Source: Stramenopiles sp. TOSAG23-6 (lineage: Eukaryota > Sar). Taken from it: a DNA stretch of 12,022 nt. Both the position numbers and the translations under genes were made by a program. The DNA is taken from assembly GCA_900128565.1 (NCBI GenBank), contig LT636225.1, positions 1 to 12,022 on the forward strand. Reading direction: 5' to 3'. The notes below the pieces were generated by a model. That model was not told the origin of the DNA, made no database searches, and saw nothing but the letters and a program-made list of their open reading frames with translations. Positions 6,947 through 12,022 of this stretch are shown here, piece by piece. How positions within the stretch are numbered: position 1 is the first letter of the stretch; every line of letters starts with the position of its first letter.

Positions 6947-7876
6947 TTAATATCTTCCTCCTCCGCCTCCATCACGTCCACCATCATTGTAGCCACCGCG
7001 GTCTTGACGATCATATGATCTGTCATCCCTTCCTCCAGATCTGTCATCTCTTCCTCCAGATCTGTCATCTCTTCCATATCTGTCATCCCTTCCTCCATAT
7101 CTGTCATCCCGATCTCTTCCACGTCTGTCATCATATCTGTCATAATCACGATCTCTTCCATAATCGCGATCACGTCCTCTGTAACCTCAAGTAATGTGAT
7201 AAAATATTTCATGAAAAAAATCTGTTAGGTATAACATTCTCTATGAAAAAAAAAAAAAAGTGTAAGGTCAAAAAAAAAAACATACCGCCACCACCACGAT
7301 AGCCGCCACCACCGCCGCCGCGATAGCCACCACCACCTCGAGGGGGACCACCAAAACCTGGATCTTCATCGCATCCTCCAGTGACTTGTTCAGCCCGGTA
7401 TTTACCCTTGCGTTCATCGAATATTTTTACAAATTCAACTTGAGCTCCTTCCTTGAGGCATGTATTATGAAAAATATTTCAAAAAAAATCGTTAGGTACA
7501 AAATTTCCTACGAAAAAAATAAATTCGAAATTCATGATGAAAACGTACATCTGCCATCTTCAATGCAGGAGAAGTGACAAAAGACATCTTCTCCACCAGC
7601 ATCAGGGGCAATGAACCCAAAACCACGACGGTTCCAACGCTGAGCAACACCTTTGACGCGTTCCTGACCACCGCCTTGCCCATTCATGGCACCACGATCG
7701 TCCTGAGCACGATCACCAGTGCGACCTCTGGAACGAGAACGGGATCTGGATCTGGAACGGGAACGAGACCTGGAGCGTTTGTCTCGTGCTCCATTTACTG
7801 GAGCAGTTTCCTTCTCCAATTTTTTAGCCGCATTGCGCGGGCTACGTCTTGGGCTGTTGGCTGGACTTGCTGACAT
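6947..7876 (-). CDS. RS / cold-shock domain / Gly-Arg-rich RNA-binding protein
   Basis: Three exons on the minus strand: 7876-7551, 7461-7286 and 7185-6947 (TAA 6949-6947), 741 nt, 246 residues. An N-terminal SPRRSPR leader is followed by an uninterrupted RS-dipeptide tract at about 35-50, as in splicing factors. The cold-shock domain spans about 74-137: RNP-1 GFGFIAP at 85-91, RNP-2 VFCHF at 98-102, then S-C-I-E-D-G-R-C-L-K-E-G-A-Q-V-E-F. A glycine-rich GGGGYRGGG segment follows, then an Arg/Asp/Tyr-rich tail of DDRYGGR-like repeats. The domain binds single-stranded nucleic acid; the tails suggest mRNA chaperoning or splicing-related work and phase separation. The order CSD plus Gly-rich tail recalls plant cold-shock proteins; the RS tract in front is less usual. 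It is divergent from the ALIX gene. Start chosen at the ATG at 7876. Confidence 0.93.
7015..7127 (-). repeat. Tandem repeats coding for GGRDDR(S/Y)-type units
   Basis: Imperfect direct repeats of 18-21 nt in exon 3 of the cold-shock gene (plus-strand pattern ATCTGTCAT-C-YCTTCCTCC), coding for successive DDRYGGR, DDRYGR, DDRSGGR units. Expansion of a charged disordered tail. Confidence 0.85.
7186..7285 (-). mobile_element. Introner-family intron, cold-shock gene intron 2, canonical GT-AG
   Basis: 100 nt. Donor GTATGTTTTT, diverged core CATAGAGAATGTTATACCTAAC, then GAAATATTTT and acceptor ATTACTTGAG. GT-AG removal joins GGT-GGC-G to GT-TAC-AGA, continuing the Gly/Arg tail. Cutting at the AT-AC position used by its sisters would create a stop, so this copy uses a shifted AG acceptor. 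Confidence 0.85.
7462..7550 (-). mobile_element. Introner-family intron, cold-shock gene intron 1 (non-GT-AG)
   Basis: 89 nt. 5' end ATGTACGTTTTC, core TAGGAAATTTTGTA plus CCTAAC, right arm GATTTTTTTTGAAATATTTTTC, 3' end ATAATAC before ATG. The cold-shock fold requires G-R-C-L-K-E-G across the join. Allowed cuts are AT-AC, TG-CA, GT-AT and TA-TG. GT-AG at the nearest AG (CTCAAG) breaks the frame and the domain. Confidence 0.9.
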
Positions 7877-8251
7877 TTTATCTGTGTATTTTACAATACA
7901 GATTTTGATCAACAACAAAGCGCGCACCGAAGAGGAGGAGGAGGAAGCACTCTGATCTCTTGACTTGAGACACATTTTTTTGGACTGGTTGAATAATTTC
8001 GTACCTAATTGGTACGGGAAAAAAAAAAAGTCAGTGGAGCGACTTTTTTTCCTTCCTCTTCGCGACCACGGTAGTTAGCTAGGGTTAGGGTTAAGATGAG
8101 TTCCTGGCCATTCTTCTTGAAGACTTCTTCAGCCTGTCAACTCACAAACAGTACAAAATAGATACTAATACCTACTNTCAACAAAATACAGTTTTTCTTG
8201 TCGTTAATACATTACTTATTATTCCTTCATATTTTAGAATAGAAGAAAGCG
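7877..8251. promoter_or_regulatory. Divergent upstream region of cold-shock and ALIX genes
   Basis: 375 nt. From left to right: a GAGGAGGAGGAGG tract (about 7930-7943); the inverted repeat CGTACC-TAATT-GGTACG at 8000-8016 followed by A11; a telomere-like TAGGGTTAGGGTTA at 8080-8093; a short upstream reading frame ATG 8096 to TAG 8161 (21 codons); N at 8177; and a pyrimidine-rich stretch ending TTTTAG at 8232-8237, 14 nt before the ALIX ATG, which may be the acceptor of an intron in the 5' UTR. The palindrome resembles half of the introner core and could be a relic or a regulatory site. Confidence 0.5.
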
Positions 8252-10855
8252 ATGTTGGCAGTTCCTCTGAGAAAGACAAAGGATGCGGATCTTTTTCGCC
8301 CATTAAAGATAATGATCCAAAGAGATCAAGGTGTGTCCTTTTTTAAGAAAGTACGTGGTAAAGATTCAACCAAAGAGCACGACCGTGCACTGCAGGTGTT
8401 CAATTCTCTGCGTGATCAAATGGTTTCCGTGCTTAATTCTGATGAAATTACTTCGGAGAAGTTACAAACTCTCTATGGTTATTATGCTCAGTGTGAATAC
8501 GCAAAACGCCGCTTTGTCGGGGCTCCCATTCGAGTTCACTGGTATAATGCCTTTCTCGGTGGAGGTGGGACGCGTAAAGCCTCAGTAGACTCTTTAGAAA
8601 ATCTTCAAATAAGTAATGGTTTTGACAATGAACAACAAAATGTTCTTTACAACATTGCCGCATATGAAGGGCTAATTGGAATATACACAGACCGAAGCAT
8701 TCCTTCCGGATCAAAAGACTCTGCGCGACATTTTTCCATTGCTGCAGGTATATTTGAATATTTGGCCGCACAGCAAGAGTCTTCAACGAGTAATGCAAGC
8801 ACCTTAGCAGATCATCAAACAGAAACTCTCAGAGCATTTTCCCAATTGATGCTCGCGTGTAGTCAAGTTTGCTTCTATGAAAAAGGTGTAATAAGTAAAA
8901 TGAGCCCCAAAACTTTGGCACGTCTTGCACTTGGTGCAAAAGTACAGTTTGAGAAATGTATTGAACCAATGAGAAGCTTCGTTCCTTATGGAAAATGGAT
9001 ACACAAAATTCAACTACAAGTGCTTTGTTTTGAAGGTGCAGCTCATTATTGGCAATCTCATGTTGAGAAGGAAGCAGCACTTGCCAGTGGGAGTAAGTAT
9101 GGAATGGAAATTACTCGACTAAAAAAAGCTGAAACTTTAGTGATTCAAGCGGAGGCGTTAGGAAAGAGTCATTCTTTACCAAATACCTTATTAAGTTCTT
9201 GTACTGCCCTTGCTGATAAGATTCAGATTGTCATGCAAAGTGCAGTGGAAATGAATAATTCTGTATATATGGATATGATTCCCTCCTTACATGAATTGGC
9301 ACCTATTAAACCGGCAGTGGTTGCAAAAATAACTTCATTTGATTCATCTTGTCTTTTACGTGGTGGTAAAATTGCCCCAGAAGGTATCTTAGCTGTAGAT
9401 TTATTTCAAAATATAATTCCACATGAAATAACTAACGCCACTGTGGAATACGTACAAAGAGTTGAGACTATCGTAAATGAAATCAAGGAAGTTGTTTCAA
9501 CGGAAGGAGATTTAGCTAGAGCATCGCTTGCATCCCTTGGTTTACCCGCCGCAATTGATGCTGAAAGTGTCGGAAATGATCTTCCAGATTCTACTTGGTC
9601 GAAAGTGAGTGAAGTGCAATCATTAGGTGGAATAAGTGGAATTCAAGAAGATATAAAATTATCTGGAAAAACGTTGCAATCTATTCGTCATTCAATATCG
9701 TCCATACGTAAAGATTTGGATGTAGAGGAGAGTGAAGATAATACATATCGTAGTCAATATGGCAATAGATGGACACGTGTCATGTCAAAATCTTTGACTA
9801 TACCTTTTAGAAATGAAATAAAAGAGTATGAAGTTGTCCTAGAAAAAGCGGCACATGCGGATCGAAAGGTTGAGGAAAAGGCGTCTTCTTCTATGAGTCA
9901 ATTGGTACGATTGTCTGCAAGTAAAGCTCAACTTGACAGAGAAATGCCTGATGCTGATCCAGATGCAATTCGTGCGTCTGATTCTACAAAAGAAAACTTG
10001 CAAGCCTTGCTTATAGATCTGGGTAATAATATAAAAGAACGTGAAGAAATGTGTGAAAAGCTAAAACAAATGATTCAAACTACACCTGTTTCGTTAGGAG
10101 GTAAAGAAGGATCTAATGAGTGTTCTAGTCGAGTAGCTCTTCAAATGTCCATTCAAAAAGCGTTAACGAAAGATGGAATGCACGATGATGGTCATGGAAT
10201 GCTTGTTTTATCAGGTAAAGAAAAAGTGTTTGCCAAGGAAATGGAACCAATCACGTCAATGAAGGATGCGATACATGTTGGTGTTACGAGACAGAAAAAG
10301 TTATTAGAAGAAATAACTTCTGCCAATGATTTATTTTTGAAATCCAAAAATAAGTCATCTGAATCATCTCAACGTCAAGAATTTTGTCAATCAATTCTTT
10401 CAGGTTGTGATAAATTTCATGAGCTAAAGTCAAATGTGCGTGATGGGAAGGAATTTTATGAGGGGATTCTAAATCGTTGTATTGCCTTATCTCAGACTGT
10501 GAAAGACTTTTTATACACAAGATCAATGGAAACAAAAGAACTTATAGCTTCACTTGCTAAAGGTGTCCAAGCTACGCCAGCACTAGCACAACCATCTCCT
10601 CCCCCATATGAAGCTCCTGCTCAAGCTGTTCCTGTACAGAATTCTAGTAACATTGCACCTGGGCTTCCTGCGCCACCAGCTTATACTTTACCTCCTCCAT
10701 CAGCTCCACAATCCTCGGCACCACAATCACAGTATGAAATGGCTCTTGCTCAGTTGAGAAATATGGGTTTTGGTGATGAACAAGCTTCAATGAAAGCTTT
10801 ACAGCAAACAGGTGGTAAGGTAGAGCCTGCCGTAGAAATTTTATTGAGAGGTTAA
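8252..10855 (+). CDS. ALIX: ALIX (PDCD6IP)/Bro1 homologue with C-terminal UBA domain
   Basis: 867 residues, one exon, TAA 10853-10855. ALIX is an ESCRT adaptor that recruits ESCRT-III for membrane scission in multivesicular bodies, cytokinesis and repair. The N-terminal Bro1 domain (about 1-400) opens with the typical MLAVPLRKTKDADLFRPL; the N-YNAF and YEGLIGIYTD segments and a tetratricopeptide-like helical core follow. Residues about 410-760 form the long coiled V domain (LDREMPDADPDAIRA, and the D-L-G-N-N-I-K-E-R region), which in relatives binds LYPxL motifs and ubiquitin. A proline-rich linker (about 775-827) has PPPY at 783-786, PPAY at 808-811 and PSAP at 816-819; PSAP is the motif by which human ALIX binds TSG101. 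Residues 828-867 are a UBA domain with the diagnostic M-G-F (LRNMGFGDEQASMKALQQTG), which human ALIX lacks. It has no introners despite being the longest coding exon. Confidence 0.95.
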   Translation: MLAVPLRKTKDADLFRPLKIMIQRDQGVSFFKKVRGKDSTKEHDRALQVFNSLRDQMVSVLNSDEITSEKLQTLYGYYAQCEYAKRRFVGAPIRVHWYNAFLGGGGTRKASVDSLENLQISNGFDNEQQNVLYNIAAYEGLIGIYTDRSIPSGSKDSARHFSIAAGIFEYLAAQQESSTSNASTLADHQTETLRAFSQLMLACSQVCFYEKGVISKMSPKTLARLALGAKVQFEKCIEPMRSFVPYGKWIHKIQLQVLCFEGAAHYWQSHVEKEAALASGSKYGMEITRLKKAETLVIQAEALGKSHSLPNTLLSSCTALADKIQIVMQSAVEMNNSVYMDMIPSLHELAPIKPAVVAKITSFDSSCLLRGGKIAPEGILAVDLFQNIIPHEITNATVEYVQRVETIVNEIKEVVSTEGDLARASLASLGLPAAIDAESVGNDLPDSTWSKVSEVQSLGGISGIQEDIKLSGKTLQSIRHSISSIRKDLDVEESEDNTYRSQYGNRWTRVMSKSLTIPFRNEIKEYEVVLEKAAHADRKVEEKASSSMSQLVRLSASKAQLDREMPDADPDAIRASDSTKENLQALLIDLGNNIKEREEMCEKLKQMIQTTPVSLGGKEGSNECSSRVALQMSIQKALTKDGMHDDGHGMLVLSGKEKVFAKEMEPITSMKDAIHVGVTRQKKLLEEITSANDLFLKSKNKSSESSQRQEFCQSILSGCDKFHELKSNVRDGKEFYEGILNRCIALSQTVKDFLYTRSMETKELIASLAKGVQATPALAQPSPPPYEAPAQAVPVQNSSNIAPGLPAPPAYTLPPPSAPQSSAPQSQYEMALAQLRNMGFGDEQASMKALQQTGGKVEPAVEILLRG

Positions 10856-10973
10856 TCAATAGCATGTCATTTTAAAAATATACGTTGATTCAATAAAAAA
10901 CACTAACCCTAATAACATTGATTCAATAAAATAATAGTAAAAGTGTAAAAGTTTATTATAATAGTAATCATAT
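10856..10973. other. Convergent intergenic region with repeated AATAAA and telomere-like motif
   Basis: Two copies of TTGATTCAATAAAA (10885-10898 and 10918-10931) flank the motif CTAACCCTAA at 10903-10912. The AATAAA within each repeat suits ALIX polyadenylation; the 3' end of the carrier gene lies on the other strand. Confidence 0.55.
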
Positions 10974-11958
10974 TCAATCAACATCTTTATCAAGCATACT
11001 TTCAAAGCCTTTCCAAAGAACTGTAAAAAGTGCTCCCTGGAGTCCATTGGCTAATAAACGTGTGGATAATCCACGAAAAAATAGTTCTGACCATTGTTCA
11101 TGTGTAAGTTTCAGTATTGTTTTAAATGCTTCTTTTCTGATTTTTCGTTTTGGTGTTTGCTGTACTTGTTTGTTCATTTTTAAACCTTTTTGAGATCCGA
11201 CAACAACATGGATACTATTATAATACGATATTGATGTATGAAATGTTTGACGTACTGTTTTTGCAACTCGAAGAGAATTTGTTGTCGTATCAGATACTAA
11301 TGATGCTAAAAAACCAACTGTTGCATTTCTCAGTAATTTCCCTTGAAGCGTATCTATTTCTGGCAAATAATTATTAAGAGTATTATAGACAAAAAACCAA
11401 GTGTAATGTCCAATAAATGTTGCAGAAAAATGAAGTGATGAACCATGGAATAAAACACTAGGTCTCATTGATAAATCCTTTGTACCAATATTTGTTACCT
11501 GAGTAGAATTTGATGTAACATTCCAAGGAATTCTACATTTTTTTTGTAGTAATGAGAGGCCACTAATACCTTCAACTTGCATTACAGTTTTACATGCATC
11601 TAATGGCATTAACAAAATACGCCACCCAGCAGCAGCTGCTGCTGCTACAACTGATTTTGCAGTATTAGGAATATTTCGTGTTGGTTCGAAAGAATCTAGG
11701 GTATACAAAACCCCTGTATTAGCAGCAGTATCACCAAAGCGTCCAAGAGGTCCTAATATCAATGCAAAACCCATACCTTTATAAAATCGTCGAATCCCTC
11801 CCGCATTATATAAAGCTCGTATAGCTTGCATAGTAGTTGTGCCATAGCGGTATTGATAGTTCATTGTTGTTCTTAGCCACATAAGAGACCCTACTTGAGC
11901 AGCCATTGCTATCGCACCAGGAGCACCACCACATGTACTTGTAGGACACATGCCAATG
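10974..11958 (-). CDS. Mitochondrial carrier-like membrane protein, 5' end outside window
   Basis: Last exon of a minus-strand gene, 11958-10974 (TGA 10976-10974), at least 327 residues. The segments GPLGRFGDTAAN, a PLDACK version of the carrier signature P-x-D-x-x-K followed by TVMQVEG (residues 116-128 counted from the ATG at 11951), and the third-repeat-like SDTTTNSLRVAKT and FFRGLSTRLLANGLQGALFTVLW identify an atypical member of the mitochondrial carrier (SLC25) superfamily; I associate this type with plants and algae as well as protists, and its substrate is unknown. A basic insertion (about KMNKQVQQTPKRKIRKEAF) lies in the last third. An introner-like 3' half directly upstream shows that the first exon or exons are beyond the window, so the in-frame ATG at 11951 is probably internal. 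Confidence 0.83.
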
Positions 11959-12022
11959 CTTTTTTTTTGTTAGCTACAAAATTGCTTATGAAAAAAAAAA
12001 AAAAAAAAAAAAAATTAAAAAA
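11959..12022 (-). mobile_element. Partial introner-family intron at window edge (carrier gene)
   Basis: On the minus strand: T-rich arm, core TAAGCAATTTTGTA plus GCTAAC, then nine A and AG at 11960-11959. The right arm is shortened to a few bases, so the conserved GAAATATTTTT and AATAC end are lost. The AG directly after the A-run is the only visible acceptor. The left arm contains a run of 24 A (plus strand, 11991-12014) and its donor lies outside the window. Confidence 0.7.

Noticed and set aside
6907-7212. His/Pro-rich plus-strand and Met/Glu-rich minus-strand frames with repeats
   Set aside because: Both are other frames of the Arg/Asp/Tyr-rich tail of the cold-shock protein, whose own frame joins correctly through two introns.
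533-7550. The repeats as internally eliminated sequences (DNA removed during nuclear development, as in ciliates), because of the flanking AT repeats
   Set aside because: The family has a branch-site-like CCTAAC, lies always in sense orientation, and two copies are good GT-AG introns. Standard stop codons also argue against most ciliates. Splicing is the simpler reading, although RNA evidence is lacking.
533-7550. U12-type (minor spliceosome) AT-AC introns
   Set aside because: The 5' ends read ATGTAYGTTT or ATATATGTTT, not ATATCCTT, and the branch-like site lies about 30 nt from the 3' end, further than usual for U12 introns.
7532-7975. A longer N-terminus for the cold-shock protein starting upstream of 7876
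   Set aside because: The extension begins at a non-ATG codon and runs through low-complexity Ser and hydrophobic codons; the ATG at 7876 gives a normal start (MSASPAN).
8096-8161. A 21-codon reading frame upstream of ALIX as a gene
   Set aside because: Too short, no recognisable motif, no context beyond the 5' region; at most an upstream ORF.
10284-10865. Minus-strand frames opposite the ALIX gene
   Set aside because: They are shadows of the conserved ALIX frame, with no family similarity that I can see.

Overview
This window is nuclear DNA of a flagellated single-celled eukaryote, most plausibly a stramenopile-type protist. The reasons are AT-rich intergenic DNA, genes on both strands with short introns, eukaryote-only families (PACRG, ALIX/Bro1, a mitochondrial carrier-like protein, a cold-shock domain protein with an RS tract) and a secreted EGF protein carrying the CPxGDDP...EVQ signature that I associate with stramenopile proteins. 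TAA, TAG and TGA all act as stops. Two N positions (742 and 8177) and a run of 24 A at 11991-12014 indicate a draft assembly.

Layout: (1) 95-2101 (+), a four-exon model joining a small helix-turn-helix-like protein with a heptapeptide repeat to the C-terminal two-thirds of a thioester-reductase SDR domain; it looks chimeric. (2) 2346-3302 (-), PACRG, an axonemal doublet-microtubule protein, three exons. (3) 3559-6055 (+), a secreted 700-residue EGF-repeat protein, five exons, divergent from PACRG. (4) 6373-6843 (+), a small unknown membrane protein, no intron. (5) 6947-7876 (-), an RS / cold-shock domain / RGG-type RNA-binding protein, three exons. (6) 8252-10855 (+), an ALIX (PDCD6IP) homologue, no intron, with an added C-terminal UBA domain. 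(7) 10974-11958 (-), the 3' part of a mitochondrial carrier-like gene that continues beyond the window. The genes do not form one pathway; PACRG (flagellum) and ALIX (ESCRT membrane remodelling) are ordinary housekeeping cell biology.

The striking content is in the introns. All eleven complete introns and the one partial intron in coding sequence belong to one repeat family of about 88-119 nt, always in the sense orientation of the host gene. They share a GTATGTTTT-like 5' end, T-rich arms, a near-palindromic core TACGAAATTTTGTA directly followed by a branch-site-like CCTAAC, then GAAATATTTTT and a 3' end reading AATAC/ATG. These are introner elements (transposon-like introns spread in many copies). 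For seven of them, reading frame plus protein-family conservation fix the exon junction and exclude GT-AG. The direct AT(G) repeat at their ends leaves the exact cut ambiguous, and AT-AC is the only terminal dinucleotide pair allowed by all seven. Two copies are clean GT-AG introns, so the ordinary spliceosome is probably involved. One copy (1164-1253) sits exactly where the first gene changes from one protein type to another and does not obey the frame rule, which suggests introner-mediated exon shuffling or an assembly join. I could not compare this with published introner families; RNA reads across these junctions would settle the central claim.
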